Origin: Hoeflea sp.
GTDB lineage: Bacteria > Pseudomonadota > Alphaproteobacteria > Rhizobiales > Rhizobiaceae
DNA length: 64,000 nt
Assembly: GCF_002733955.1 (NCBI RefSeq)
Contig: NZ_NVXQ01000005.1
Coordinates: 62,001-126,000 of the forward strand
Direction of reading: 5' to 3'
The notes beneath the pieces are model-generated. The model was not told the origin of the DNA and ran no database searches. It was given only the letters and a program-made list of their open reading frames with translations. Positions 35,109 through 45,283 of the stretch are shown in pieces; the stretch's first letter is position 1; each line of letters opens with the position of its first letter. The position numbers were made by a program, and so were the translations under genes.

Positions 35109-38100
35109 CTAGCTGTGCAACGGTTCAGGTTTGTGGAGATGAAAACCCTGACCGAAATCCACGCCTATTTCCATCAGCTTTGCCATCACCTCTTCATCGC
35201 CGACATATTCTGCAATGGTCTGAATGCCCAGAACCCTTGCCACCTCGACGAAACAGCGCACGGTGGCATCGTTGAGCGGGTCGTCGATAAGATCGCGGAT
35301 GAACTGGCCGTCGATCTTTAAGTAATCGACCGGAAAGCGCTTGAGATATCCGAACGAGGATGCCCCTGCCCCGAAATCGTCCAGGGCGACCCGAACTTTT
35401 TTCTCCCTCACCTTTTCGATGAACGAGCTGGCGTCGGCGAGATTGGTGATCGCCGCCGTTTCGGTGATCTCGAAACACAGCCTTGTGCAGATGTCTTCGC
35501 CAGCCTGCTCAAGCAATTTCAGGGCATGAAGGTGGAAGGAGCGGTCTCCGACCGACTGGCCGGAAAGGTTCAGGCTGATGGTGGCGATATCACTCTTACT
35601 TGAGTTTTCGGCGACCCAGTCGATGGCGTGCGAGAGCACCCAGCGGTCAATGCGGGAGGCAAGATTGAAGCGTTCGGCCGAAGGCAGGAACGCCGAGGGG
35701 GAAATCAGGCTTCCGTCCTCGTGCGTCATCCTGATCAGGAGTTCGGCATGACGGCCGCTGCTCGCGCCGGAGAACGGCCGGATGTCCTGGACGAAGAGCA
35801 CGAACCGGTCCTCGTCGAGCGCCTGCTCGATGCGCGACGCCCAGCGCATCTCACCCGACCTGGTGGCCAGCGCCTCATCACTGTCGACCCAGACCTGCAC
35901 CCGGTTGCGGCCGGCTTCCTTGGCTGCATAGCAAGCGCTGTCAGCGGCCTGAAGAATGGATGCAACGCTCGGCATGGAGCCATCGACCGGGACCAACCCG
36001 ATGCTGGTGCCAACGCGAAACCGCTTGTCATCATGGACAAAACGGAAATCGCTCATCCGGTCGCACATCTTCTGCGCAATCCGCGTCGCGTTCTCGATCG
36101 AACAGCGCTGCAGGATGACGGCAAACTCGTCGCCACCGAGACGGGCGAGCGTGTCCCCAGATCGGATTGTCTCGGAGAGCAGCTTGCTGACCTGCTTGAG
36201 CAAGACGTCACCCACCGCATGGCCGCAGGAATCATTGACGATCTTGAACTGGTCGAGGTCGATATAGAACAAGGCATTGGGCGTTTCATCCACCACCGAC
36301 TTTTCGAACACCGAAGTCAGACGACGGTCGAATTCGGCGCGATTGATCAGACCGGTCAGCGGATCATGGGTCGCCCGGTGGCGCATCTCGCGCGACAGGC
36401 GGCGCTGTTCGCTGACATCGTGAAACACAAGAACGGCGCCGAGTGTCTCGCCATCGGAATTGCGGATCGGCGCGGCCGAATCCTCAATGCTGAACTCACG
36501 GCCATCGCGCGAAAGCAGCATGGTGTCATGATCAAGGCCGACGACCTCGACCTTGTCGAGGCAGGCTGCGATCGGATCGGGTGCCGTCTGCCGGGACTCT
36601 TCATGCACGATGTTGAAAACGGCGTGGCTCGGCTTGCCCTTCGCCTCGGCGGCGCTCCAGCCCGTCATTCTTTCGGCAACAGGGTTGAGCCACTGCACGA
36701 TTCCCTTGGCATCAGTGGTCATTACCGCATCGCCGATGGAGTGCAGCGTGACGCGCAGCAGTTCATGCTGCTCTTCGAGCTCCAGCGCCATGGTGCGCAT
36801 TCTGGTGACGTCCCAGGCAGCGCCGACGATCTTCAGGGCCCTGCCAGGCTCGCTGGACGTCACATTGGCCGAAACACGGATATGGTGGATCGAGTTGTCA
36901 GGATGGAAGATCCGGTACTCCTCTTCCAATGGCGCCACACCGACGACCGCCTGCCTGACCGCCTTTTCCATCCGATCGAGATCTTCCGGATGGACATGCC
37001 GTTGCCAGATCTTTGAGAGTGGCTCGGTGTGATTCTCGTCCACACCAAACAGCCGGTACATCCAGGGATCCCACGCTGCTTCGTTCCTGACCAGGTCAAG
37101 TTCCCAGATACCGATGCCACCGCTGTCGGTGGCGATGGTGATCCTCTCGGCCAGTTCGAGCTGTTTCTCCTCGGCCTGCTTCTGGCTGGTGATGTCTATA
37201 TGGGTGCCGATCATCCGGGTCGGGTTGCCGTCCGCATCCCGCGTGATCACCCGGCCACGATCAAGGATCCAGACCCAGCCGCCATTCTTGTGGCGCATCC
37301 GGAACTGCTCTTCGAAGAACGGGGTCTTGCCGGCAATGTGGTCTAGGTCTGCGCATTTCGCCCGTTCCCGGTCATCGGGATGGACAAGGTTGAGCCAGCT
37401 CTCCAGCGCATCGCCCATTTCCTCGCGGGTATAGCCCAGAAGCTGGCACCACATTTCGGAATAATGCGTTGTCCCGTTGACGAGATCGGCATCCCAGATG
37501 CCGATGCGGCCATTTTCTGTCGCGACAGCCTGCCTGTCGCTGAGAACCTCCAGCGCAAGGCGTTGTTCCACCCGCTCGGTAATGTCCTGAAACGCGCCGG
37601 CGAGCCGCACCGGAACACCGTTCTCGAACTCCGCAGAGCCGGCCGTGCGCACCCAGATGGGGGTCCCGTCGGCCTTGTTGAACGGCAATTCGATGTCCCA
37701 GCTCTCACCGGTTTCGATGCTTTTCTCGACGGCGGCCTGAATGATGGGCCTTGCCTCGGGCGCATAAAAGTTCAGCGCCTCTTCCAAAGCAGGCGTATAG
37801 CCGGGTTCGAGCCCGTGAATACGGCAGGTCTCGTCGGACCAGAAGATTTCGCCGGCAACAAGATCCAGCTCCCAGCCGCCGATGCCAGCCAGACGCCCGG
37901 TCTTGTCGAGAAAGATCTGGCTCTTGCGCAGATCATCCTGCTGCAGCTTCCGCTCGTTGATGTCCTGGTGGGTTCCGAACATCCATTCGGGCTTGCCGTC
38001 CGGCGTCCTGGTGATCACCTTGCCGCGGTCAAGCACCCAGACCCAGTGGCCGTCCTTGTGGCGCATCCGCGCCTCGAACTGGTAGGTGTCGGTCTCGCCA

Positions 38101-39209
38101 TCGAAATGACGCTGCAACGCCTTCCTCGAGCCTTCCAGATCGTCGGGTTCGGTGTTGTTTAACCAGGTCTCGATCGAGACCGGCTTCAACTCATCGAGCG
38201 TGTAGCCGATGATTTCCGCCCAGCGCTCGTTGAAACGGGTTTCGCCGGTCTGGACGTTCCACTCCCATGTTCCCGCCCCGGTGCCTTCAAGAATGTTTTG
38301 AAGCCGCTGACGTTCTTCGTCCAGTCCCTGCTTTGCAGCCACGCTTTCACTGATGTCACGAATGATATCCGTGCGGGCAATCACCTCGCCGTCCTGTGAG
38401 TAGACCGGACCGGTGGAAATCGAGACGGGAATGACGGTGCCATCTTTTGTTCGTCTGAACGTCTCGCGAAGATCAGGCTTTTCCTCACCGAAGGACGACC
38501 CGATGGCGGCCTCCGTCTGCCCCGGATCCAGCGGCAGGATCATGCTGACGGGTTTGCCCACGGCTTCTTCTGCGGTGTAGCCGAACATGGCTTCGGCCGC
38601 AGCGTTCCAGAGCTCGATGATGCCATCCGTTCCTACGGTGACAATTGCATCGAGGCTGTTTTCAACAATCGACGCCGCGCGCGACCGGGTCAGGCGCAGT
38701 TGCTGTTCCTCGCCAAGCGCAAGCCTGGCTTCGAGCGACCTGGCGGCTGCGTAGCCCAGATGTTCGAGGATTTCGCGCTGATGCGAGGTCAGCTTGCCCG
38801 GCGTGTGGCCAATGACGCAGAGCGTGCCGACATTTTCCCCATTGGAAAGAGTGAGGGGAACGCCGGCGTAAAACCGGACATCAGGTTCCCTGGTCACCAG
38901 CGGATTGTCCGAAAAACGTGGATCGGCGGTTGCGTCCTCGACTTCCATGATGTCTTCGCCATAGATGGCGTGCGCGCAGAAGGAGATATCGCGCGGCGTT
39001 TCAGTGACGCCAGGCAAACCGAAATTTGCCTTGAACCACTGCCGGTCCTGCTCAACGAGGGTGATCAGGGAAATCGGCGTCCCGCAAACAAGCGCTGCGG
39101 CCTTGACCAGAGCCTCGAACTCGCGCTCGGGCGCTGTATCGAGAACATGAAGGTCACGCAACGCCTTGAGCCGCTTGGCCTCACCAGGAGGCAGGTCCTG
39201 TTTGTTCAC
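35109..39209 (-). CDS. GAF-PAS(6)-GGDEF-EAL cyclic di-GMP protein
   Basis: A 1366-residue cytoplasmic sensor. By my reading it has an N-terminal GAF domain (about 20-165), six PAS domains in tandem (about 170-920), a GGDEF domain (about 930-1095) and an EAL domain (about 1100-1366). The cyclase motif RLGGDEFAVIL is intact, with an RSGD I-site five residues upstream. In the EAL domain AELLIRM replaces the usual EAL start, keeping the Glu; LNLSGQS, EITE and DDFGAGASSFGYLK are present, so phosphodiesterase activity is plausible. PAS2 and PAS4 share MRHKxGxWVWxLDRGxVITR. Start is a GTG at 39209. No transmembrane segment. Confidence 0.95.
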   Translation of the reverse strand: MNKQDLPPGEAKRLKALRDLHVLDTAPEREFEALVKAAALVCGTPISLITLVEQDRQWFKANFGLPGVTETPRDISFCAHAIYGEDIMEVEDATADPRFSDNPLVTREPDVRFYAGVPLTLSNGENVGTLCVIGHTPGKLTSHQREILEHLGYAAARSLEARLALGEEQQLRLTRSRAASIVENSLDAIVTVGTDGIIELWNAAAEAMFGYTAEEAVGKPVSMILPLDPGQTEAAIGSSFGEEKPDLRETFRRTKDGTVIPVSISTGPVYSQDGEVIARTDIIRDISESVAAKQGLDEERQRLQNILEGTGAGTWEWNVQTGETRFNERWAEIIGYTLDELKPVSIETWLNNTEPDDLEGSRKALQRHFDGETDTYQFEARMRHKDGHWVWVLDRGKVITRTPDGKPEWMFGTHQDINERKLQQDDLRKSQIFLDKTGRLAGIGGWELDLVAGEIFWSDETCRIHGLEPGYTPALEEALNFYAPEARPIIQAAVEKSIETGESWDIELPFNKADGTPIWVRTAGSAEFENGVPVRLAGAFQDITERVEQRLALEVLSDRQAVATENGRIGIWDADLVNGTTHYSEMWCQLLGYTREEMGDALESWLNLVHPDDRERAKCADLDHIAGKTPFFEEQFRMRHKNGGWVWILDRGRVITRDADGNPTRMIGTHIDITSQKQAEEKQLELAERITIATDSGGIGIWELDLVRNEAAWDPWMYRLFGVDENHTEPLSKIWQRHVHPEDLDRMEKAVRQAVVGVAPLEEEYRIFHPDNSIHHIRVSANVTSSEPGRALKIVGAAWDVTRMRTMALELEEQHELLRVTLHSIGDAVMTTDAKGIVQWLNPVAERMTGWSAAEAKGKPSHAVFNIVHEESRQTAPDPIAACLDKVEVVGLDHDTMLLSRDGREFSIEDSAAPIRNSDGETLGAVLVFHDVSEQRRLSREMRHRATHDPLTGLINRAEFDRRLTSVFEKSVVDETPNALFYIDLDQFKIVNDSCGHAVGDVLLKQVSKLLSETIRSGDTLARLGGDEFAVILQRCSIENATRIAQKMCDRMSDFRFVHDDKRFRVGTSIGLVPVDGSMPSVASILQAADSACYAAKEAGRNRVQVWVDSDEALATRSGEMRWASRIEQALDEDRFVLFVQDIRPFSGASSGRHAELLIRMTHEDGSLISPSAFLPSAERFNLASRIDRWVLSHAIDWVAENSSKSDIATISLNLSGQSVGDRSFHLHALKLLEQAGEDICTRLCFEITETAAITNLADASSFIEKVREKKVRVALDDFGAGASSFGYLKRFPVDYLKIDGQFIRDLIDDPLNDATVRCFVEVARVLGIQTIAEYVGDEEVMAKLMEIGVDFGQGFHLHKPEPLHS

Positions 39210-39491
39210 TGTCTCTGTCCCTGCATTGGTTCCGTGTGAGAGAAGCGGATCTAACCAGGCAATGCCTATTCTCGTTTCCTTGCCTGAAGCTTCACAGCCA
39301 CGGCACCGTCAGTTCAGCTCGGCATATTGCAAACTTGATTACATAGCTTGATAAATCTCTAATATAGTAGGCCAAATGTTGCGTTTCGCCGGATTAACAC
39401 CGCAACTTGCCCCCTTCAAGCACGGCTTCGGCCAAGCGAATGAACACTCTGGGCCGGCAAGCCTGGCTCACAATCAACAGGCATCCGCCCT

Positions 39492-40256
39492 TCAATCTGA
39501 CGGGTCTGGATAATCCACCGCCCGGAAGTAAAGCCCCTCGGGAGCCGCCACCGGGCCACAGGCCTTGCGGCTTCTGGCACCGAGTGCGGCTTCGACGTCT
39601 GCGGTCGTCCACTTGCCCTCGCCGACCAGCCGCAAGGTGCCTGCGAAGGAGCGGATCTGGTTGTGCAGGAAACTGCGCGCGGAGGCATGAATTTCGATCA
39701 GCCCGTCCTGCGCGCCGGCCATGACATCGAGCCGGTCCAGACTGCGCACAGGCGAATTGGCCTGACACTGGACCGAGCGGAAGGTGGTGAAATCATGCCG
39801 GCCGACCAGCGCCTGCGCCGCGTCGTGCATGGCGGCAATGTCGAGCGGCTTGACCGACCACATCGCCCGGTTCTTCTCGATCACAAGCGGCGCACGGCGG
39901 CAGATGATGCGGTAGACATAGTGCCGCTTGAGGGCCGAGAAGCGGGCGTCGAACTCTTTGTCGACCTGACGCGCGGCGATGATCGCCACCCGCTCCCGCG
40001 CCATCTGCAGATGGGCGTTGATCGCGTCGCGGACCGTGTCGTCGGGCCAGGTCTTTTCCAGGTCGACATGGGCCACCTGACCCAGGGCATGAACACCCGC
40101 ATCGGTGCGCCCGGCGCCACGGATACTGACAGTCTCGCCACAAAAGCCCAGGATCGCGGTTTCGATGGCCTGCTGGATGGAGGGGTGCTCATCCTGACGC
40201 TGCCAGCCGGCATAGCCGGTGCCGTCATACTCGACATCGAGTCGGTAACGCGGCAT
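39492..40256 (-). CDS. truA: tRNA pseudouridine synthase A
   Basis: A 254-residue enzyme that makes pseudouridine at positions 38-40 of tRNA anticodon arms. Motifs: [14 protein letters not shown] near residue 8, the catalytic Asp in [14 protein letters not shown] near 51, and [14 protein letters not shown] near 200. The start ATG overlaps the fmt stop (ATGA). It is the last gene of the def-fmt-truA set. Confidence 0.96.
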   Translation of the reverse strand: MPRYRLDVEYDGTGYAGWQRQDEHPSIQQAIETAILGFCGETVSIRGAGRTDAGVHALGQVAHVDLEKTWPDDTVRDAINAHLQMARERVAIIAARQVDKEFDARFSALKRHYVYRIICRRAPLVIEKNRAMWSVKPLDIAAMHDAAQALVGRHDFTTFRSVQCQANSPVRSLDRLDVMAGAQDGLIEIHASARSFLHNQIRSFAGTLRLVGEGKWTTADVEAALGARSRKACGPVAAPEGLYFRAVDYPDPSD

Positions 40257-41194
40257 CAGCCGATCACCGTGCCGGGAGCAATAGCGGTTCCGCGCAGGAA
40301 ATCCTCGGCCTTGAGTGGTTTGCCACCGGCCTTCTGCAAGGTAAGCAACCTGATCGCGCCCTTGCCCGTGGCAATCGTCAGCTGGTCGTCCAGCACGGTT
40401 CCGGGCGCCTGCCCTTTCACGTCCATGTCTGCCACCTCGGCGGCCAGCAGCTTGACCCGCTCTGCACGATCACCACTGGCGATCTCGAACCAGGCGCCGG
40501 GTGACGGGGCCAGCCCGCGCACATGGTCGTGCACCTGTTGCGCCTCCAGCGTGAAATCGACCCGGGTTTCGGCCTTGCTGATCTTGGCCGCATAGGTGAC
40601 GCCTTCATCCGGCTGCGCTGTCACCGGGAGCTTGCCCGTTTCAAGACGCGCCATGGCCTCGACCATCAGCTTCGCGGTGACATCGGCGAGCTTGTCATGC
40701 AGTTCGCCGGTGGTCATGGCAGGGGTGATCTCGACGGTCTCAGTCAGCGCCACCGGGCCGGTGTCGAGGCCTTCGTCCATCTGCATGATCATCACGCCGG
40801 TTTCACTGTCACCGGCCATGATGGCGCGCTGGATCGGCGCGGCGCCACGCCAGCGCGGCAGCAGCGAGGCGTGACCATTCCAGGCGCCCAGCCTTGGAGC
40901 CTCCAGAATGGGCTTGGGCAGGATCAGGCCGTAGGCGACGACAACCGCCGCATCGGCATTCAGCGCCCGGAAAGCCGCCTGCTCGTCTTCACTCTTCAGG
41001 CTTTTCGGGGTGAACACCTCAATACCCAACGCATCCGCGGTGCGGTGAACCGGTGAAGGCAAGACTTCCAGCCCGCGGCGGCCCGCCGGACGCGGCGGCT
41101 GCGAGTAGACCGCAACGATCTCATGCCCTGCCGCATGCAGCGCTTCCAGCGTCGGCGCCGCGTAACCGGGCGTTCCCATAAAGATGATGCGCAT
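40256..41194 (-). CDS. fmt: Methionyl-tRNA formyltransferase
   Basis: A 312-residue enzyme that formylates initiator Met-tRNA using 10-formyl-THF. Motifs: [17 protein letters not shown] near residue 3, the catalytic Asn/His in [17 protein letters not shown] near 105, and [14 protein letters not shown] near 133. The C-terminal domain binds tRNA. ATG at 41194; def is 65 bases upstream. Confidence 0.96.
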   Translation of the reverse strand: MRIIFMGTPGYAAPTLEALHAAGHEIVAVYSQPPRPAGRRGLEVLPSPVHRTADALGIEVFTPKSLKSEDEQAAFRALNADAAVVVAYGLILPKPILEAPRLGAWNGHASLLPRWRGAAPIQRAIMAGDSETGVMIMQMDEGLDTGPVALTETVEITPAMTTGELHDKLADVTAKLMVEAMARLETGKLPVTAQPDEGVTYAAKISKAETRVDFTLEAQQVHDHVRGLAPSPGAWFEIASGDRAERVKLLAAEVADMDVKGQAPGTVLDDQLTIATGKGAIRLLTLQKAGGKPLKAEDFLRGTAIAPGTVIG

Positions 41195-41259
41195 GGTCGA
41201 TCCTCATACGGGTGGGCAACAGCCTGACGGCCGGGCGGCAGCGGTGTTGACGCCTCAGA

Positions 41260-41778
41260 TCAGGCGGTCATGCGGGCCTTTGCCAGCTTGGTGAACTTGC
41301 GCACCACCATGTCACGCTTGAGCTTGGAAATGTGGTCGATGAACAGGACTCCGTTGAGATGGTCAATCTCGTGCTGCAGGCAAGTGGCGAGCAGGCCGTC
41401 GGCCTCGGTCAGCTGTTCCTTGCCGTCGCGGTCGAGATGCTTGACGGTGATCGTCGCCGGGCGCTCGACTTCGGCGTAATAGTCCGGGATCGAGAGGCAG
41501 CCCTCTTCATAGACGCTGGTCTCGTCTCCGGTCGCCACCAGTTCCGGGTTGATGAAGACCTGCGGGGCGGGCTCTTCGTCCTTGCCGGCGATGTCGATCA
41601 CCAGCAGACGCCGCGGCACGCCGATCTGGATCGCGGCCAGGCCGATACCGGGCGCGTCATACATGGTTTCGAGCATATCATCGATAAAGCTCTGCATTTC
41701 CGAATCGACGCGTTCCACCGCAGCGCTTTGCTGGCGGAGAACGGGGTCGGGCAAATAGATGATCGGCTTGGTGGTCAT
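41260..41778 (-). CDS. def: Peptide deformylase
   Basis: A 172-residue metalloenzyme that removes the formyl group from new proteins. The three motifs are intact: [10 protein letters not shown] near residue 45, EGCLSIPD near 91, and HEIDHLNG near 134. I chose the ATG at 41778 ([11 protein letters not shown]), which gives the family length; an upstream ATG at 41862 would add an unrelated 28 residues. It heads the def-fmt-truA operon and is divergent from rmuC. Confidence 0.96.
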   Translation of the reverse strand: MTTKPIIYLPDPVLRQQSAAVERVDSEMQSFIDDMLETMYDAPGIGLAAIQIGVPRRLLVIDIAGKDEEPAPQVFINPELVATGDETSVYEEGCLSIPDYYAEVERPATITVKHLDRDGKEQLTEADGLLATCLQHEIDHLNGVLFIDHISKLKRDMVVRKFTKLAKARMTA

Positions 41779-41890
41779 AGCGGTGAAATAGTCATTGAAC
41801 CGCGCGCCGTCAATCAGCGCCGGCAACCAGCCAATAATGATGTTCTCGTTTTGATCTGACAAAAGCCGCAGAATCAGCTAGGGCAAGAGA

Positions 41891-43177
41891 ATGCAGACCG
41901 GTACAGCCCTGTTTTCGTCTCCGTTATTTCAGCTCAATGGCCATACGGTCACACTGGGTGAGAGCCTGATGGCTTTGTTGGTTGTGCTGATGCTGTGTGC
42001 CCTCTTGCTGGCGTTCAGCCTGACGCGCACAGCGCGCAAACGGGCGCAGGCAGACACGGACGCCGTGACCCGCGCGGCCCAGGCCGAGGAGCGGCTTGCA
42101 GAAATCCTAAAGGCACAAGCGGAAATGCAGGGCCGCATGGGCGCGATGGCGGAGCTGTTTGGCGCGCGTCAGGCCGAACTTAACCAGGCGATCGGCCAGC
42201 GCATTGACGGCATGACCCAGCGGCTGGGATCCTCGATCAGCGAGCAGACCAAATCGACCCATGAGAACCTGTCGAAACTGCAGGAACGGCTGGCGGTGAT
42301 CGACACGGCGCAAAACAACATCCAGTCGCTGGCGCGCGACGTGGTGGGGCTGCAGGCGATCCTGTCGAACAAGCAGACCCGCGGTGCCTTCGGCCAATCG
42401 CGGATGGAAACCATCATCCAGGACGGGCTTCCGTTTGGAGCGTTCAGTTTCCAGCCGACGCTGTCAAACGGCATGCGGCCCGATTGCACGATCTCCATGC
42501 CCAACGGCGCGCCGGATCTGGTCATCGATGCGAAATTTCCGCTGGAAGCCTGGAACGCCATGCGCGCGGCGGAAGCCGAGGGCAGCAGCGACCAGGCTGC
42601 CCAGCAGGCACAACAGAGGTTCCGCCGGGACATCGAAGTCCATATCCGCGACATCTCGGACAAGTACCTGATCCCGGGCGAGACCCAGGACACGGCCTTC
42701 CTGTTCGTGCCGTCGGAATCGATCTTCGCCGAGATTCACGAGAACTTTGAAGCCATCGTGCACAAGGCGCAGCGCTCCCGCGTGGTCATTGTCTCGCCAT
42801 CGCTGCTGATGCTGTCGATCCAGGTGATCCAGGCGCTGCTCAAGGATGCGCGGATGCGCGAGCAGGCTCATCTGATCCAGGGCGAGGTGATCCGACTGAT
42901 GGAGGATCTTTCGCGGCTCGATGACCGGACGCGGAAGCTGCAGGCGCATTTCTCGATGGCGCAGAAGGATGTCGACCTGATCCTGACCTCTTCGGACAAG
43001 CTGACCAAGCGCGGCGCCAAGATCGAGGCGCTGGAGTTCGCGCAACTGGCTGACGAGGCCAAGGCCGCTGACAACAAAGGACAGACGACAGAGCGTTCCG
43101 CGGCTTCCAGTCAGTCACCGAAGTTCGAACCGCGATCCTCGACCCTCAAGCTGAGCGTCGTGGACGAAGACAACTGA
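41891..43177 (+). CDS. rmuC: DNA recombination protein RmuC
   Basis: A 428-residue protein thought to restrain recombination at inverted repeats. One transmembrane segment at about 22-42 (SLMALLVVLMLCALLLAFSL) is followed by a long coiled coil (about 45-155), then the nuclease-like RmuC domain with LPFGAFSFQP near 178, PDLVIDAKFPLEAW near 207 and QDTAFLFVPSE near 265. ATG at 41891. It is divergent from def by about 110 bases, as is common in rhizobia. Confidence 0.93.
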   Translation: MQTGTALFSSPLFQLNGHTVTLGESLMALLVVLMLCALLLAFSLTRTARKRAQADTDAVTRAAQAEERLAEILKAQAEMQGRMGAMAELFGARQAELNQAIGQRIDGMTQRLGSSISEQTKSTHENLSKLQERLAVIDTAQNNIQSLARDVVGLQAILSNKQTRGAFGQSRMETIIQDGLPFGAFSFQPTLSNGMRPDCTISMPNGAPDLVIDAKFPLEAWNAMRAAEAEGSSDQAAQQAQQRFRRDIEVHIRDISDKYLIPGETQDTAFLFVPSESIFAEIHENFEAIVHKAQRSRVVIVSPSLLMLSIQVIQALLKDARMREQAHLIQGEVIRLMEDLSRLDDRTRKLQAHFSMAQKDVDLILTSSDKLTKRGAKIEALEFAQLADEAKAADNKGQTTERSAASSQSPKFEPRSSTLKLSVVDEDN

Positions 43178-43278
43178 CCCCTTTTCTCAGCCCCGATAAC
43201 CTGACAAAAAGCTGCCCACAGGATTGAAGCGCAGCCCGGCAGCCGAACCGCTGATACGGGTGAGCAAGGGAGAGAGCC

Positions 43279-44178
43279 ATGATCACCGTCATCGGATCCA
43301 TCAACATGGACCTGATCGCCACCACGCCGCGGCTGCCCGAACCGGGCGAGACCGTCAGCGGGCCGGATTTCACTACGGCGCAGGGCGGCAAGGGCGCCAA
43401 CCAGGCGCTGGCTGCGCAACGCGCAGGCGCATCAGTGACCATGTGCGGCGCGGTTGGCGATGACGCTTTCGCGGACGACGCCCTGGCGTTGCTTGACGAG
43501 GCAGGGGCTGACCTTACGGCTGTGCGTCATGTGGATGGCCCGACCGGAATCGCGGTGATCCTTGTGGGCGGCGACGGCGAGAACATGATCGTTGTGGTCC
43601 CCGGCGCCAATGGCAAGGTAACTGCGGATGACGCGGACCGGGCGGTCGCGGAGATGGCAAAGGGCGATACGCTGCTGCTGCAGATGGAGATCCCGGACGT
43701 AGCCACCGAGGCCGCACTCAAGGCCGCGCGGGCCAAGGGCGTGCGCAGCGTGCTCAACATCGCGCCGCTGACCGATGCAGTCGAGCGTCTGGCACCATTG
43801 GCCGACATCGTCATCGCCAACGAGACCGAATTCGCGCGGTTGTCAGGCCAGCCGGCGGAAACGCTGGAGGCTGCGAAGGCAGAGCTTGAAAAACTGCATG
43901 GCAAAACCGGCCAGTGCCTGATTGTCACGCTCGGCGGTGATGGTGTGCTTTGGGCCAGGGACGGCGCGATCGAACACGTGGCCTCGCTCAAGATCACGCC
44001 GGTCGACACTGTCGGTGCAGGCGATACGTTCTGCGGCTACCTGGCCCAGGGTCTCGATGCGGGGCTCGAGTTTTCAGCCGCGGTCCGCCGGGCCGCCGTG
44101 GCAGGCGCGCTGGCCTGCCTCAAGCCCGGCGCGCAGCCATCGATCCCGCTGTCAGCCGACGTCGACGCACGGCTCTGA
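43279..44178 (+). CDS. rbsK: Ribokinase (PfkB family)
   Basis: A 299-residue sugar kinase. Signature 1 is QGGKGANQALAAQRAG near residue 35; signature 2 with the catalytic Asp is TPVDTVGAGDTFCGYLAQG near 240. The N-terminal GSINMDLIA is typical of ribokinase. The substrate is probably D-ribose. It converges with a nucleoside hydrolase gene 5 bases away, which would release ribose, so the two make one salvage route. Confidence 0.9.
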   Translation: MITVIGSINMDLIATTPRLPEPGETVSGPDFTTAQGGKGANQALAAQRAGASVTMCGAVGDDAFADDALALLDEAGADLTAVRHVDGPTGIAVILVGGDGENMIVVVPGANGKVTADDADRAVAEMAKGDTLLLQMEIPDVATEAALKAARAKGVRSVLNIAPLTDAVERLAPLADIVIANETEFARLSGQPAETLEAAKAELEKLHGKTGQCLIVTLGGDGVLWARDGAIEHVASLKITPVDTVGAGDTFCGYLAQGLDAGLEFSAAVRRAAVAGALACLKPGAQPSIPLSADVDARL

Positions 44179-44183
44179 AACGA

Positions 44184-45122
44184 TCACAGGCGGCCAAGCC
44201 GCTCGATAAGCAGATCGAAAAAGCGATCCGCATCGACGTCCTTGACGACAAGGGCGTTCTGGGGACGCTCGGTCACCCTCCACCAGTCCACCACGGTGGC
44301 GCCCAGGGTCAGTTCCGAACCGGTCTCGATCTCGACATTGCAGTTGCGGCCTGAGAACATGTCCGGATCGAGCAACCAGGCAATGACCGTCGGGTCGTGC
44401 AGCGGACCGCCATCAGTGCCGTATTTCTCCTCGTCGAAGCGCTCGAAAAACTCCAGCATGTCGGCCATGGCGACTGAGGCCCGGTTGCCGTTTGCGCGCA
44501 AGCGTTCGACCCGGATCTTGGTGGTCAGCACCTTGTGGGTCACATCGAGCGGCATCATGGTGAGCGGTATGCCCGCACCAAACACTATCTTGGCGGCTTC
44601 GGGATCGACATAGATGTTGAACTCGGCCGACGGCGTGATGTTGCCGCCCTCGAAGAAACCGCCCCCCATCAGCACGATCTGCTTGATCCGTCCGGCGACA
44701 TCAGGGGCCCGCTCGAGGACCATGGCTATGTTGGTCAGCGGACCAAGCGGACACAAGGTGACGGTTCCGGCCGGTTCGCTGCGCAGTGTCTCGATGATGA
44801 AATCGACGGCGTGTTTCGATTCCAGCGGGCGGGCGGGCTCAAACAGGTCGATGCCATCAAGGCCGGTCTTGCCGTGAACATGCTCGGCGGTGACCAGCTT
44901 GCGGGCAAGCGGCCTGTCGGCGCCGGCATAGACCGCGATGTCTCCCCTGCCGCAGATTTCGGTAACCATGCGGGCGTTGCGCCCGGTCAGCGCCAGCGGC
45001 ACGTTGCCTGCGACCGCAGTAATGCCGAGCACCTCGAGTTCCGGGCTGGCAAGCGCCAGCATGATCGCGGCGGCATCGTCCTGGCCGGGGTCTGTATCGA
45101 TGATGATCTTGCTCGGCGTCAT
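44184..45122 (-). CDS. Inosine/uridine-preferring nucleoside hydrolase
   Basis: A 312-residue enzyme that splits ribonucleosides into base and ribose. The calcium-binding signature is IIDTDPGQDDAAAIMLAL near residue 7; other family motifs are GPLTNIAMVLER near 124 and GGGFFEGGNITPSAEFNIYV near 150. ATG at 45122. Base specificity cannot be read. It is convergent with the ribokinase gene, which can use its product. Confidence 0.92.
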   Translation of the reverse strand: MTPSKIIIDTDPGQDDAAAIMLALASPELEVLGITAVAGNVPLALTGRNARMVTEICGRGDIAVYAGADRPLARKLVTAEHVHGKTGLDGIDLFEPARPLESKHAVDFIIETLRSEPAGTVTLCPLGPLTNIAMVLERAPDVAGRIKQIVLMGGGFFEGGNITPSAEFNIYVDPEAAKIVFGAGIPLTMMPLDVTHKVLTTKIRVERLRANGNRASVAMADMLEFFERFDEEKYGTDGGPLHDPTVIAWLLDPDMFSGRNCNVEIETGSELTLGATVVDWWRVTERPQNALVVKDVDADRFFDLLIERLGRL

Positions 45123-45192
45123 GGTTTGTCCTTGCGAAAAAGCGATTCGATTGCCCGGACATTAGGAGCGGCAGCACTCGTGGGGCAAGGTT

Positions 45193-45221
45193 CTTGCGAA
45201 GCTCGGTGTAAGTTCCCATAT
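45193..45221 (+). promoter_or_regulatory. RpoH (sigma-32) heat-shock promoter of hsp20
   Basis: CTTGCGA (45193-45199) and TCCCATAT (45214-45221) are separated by 14 bases, close to the sigma-32 pair CTTGAAA and CCCCATNT. The inferred start is near 45228, giving a leader of about 56 bases to hsp20. Confidence 0.75.
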
Positions 45222-45230
45222 TACGATCAT

Positions 45231-45282
45231 GCCGGATGCCGATTTAGGGTCCGGCGCCTGTCGCTTGAGAACGAGGACAAGC
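45231..45282 (+). promoter_or_regulatory. Structured hsp20 leader with possible RNA thermometer
   Basis: Two hairpins lie in the leader: GCCGGA (45231-45236) with TCCGGC (45250-45255), and GCTTG (45263-45267) with CAAGC (45278-45282). The second places the GAGGA ribosome site (45273-45277) in its ten-base loop, one base before the ATG region. It lacks the usual ROSE signature, so a thermometer is only a possibility. Confidence 0.4.
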
Positions 45283-45283
45283 C

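Noticed and set aside
45222-45283. Classical ROSE thermometer before hsp20
   Set aside because: The leader is short and lacks the pyrimidine-GCU element that pairs with the ribosome site in ROSE; only a generic hairpin is seen.
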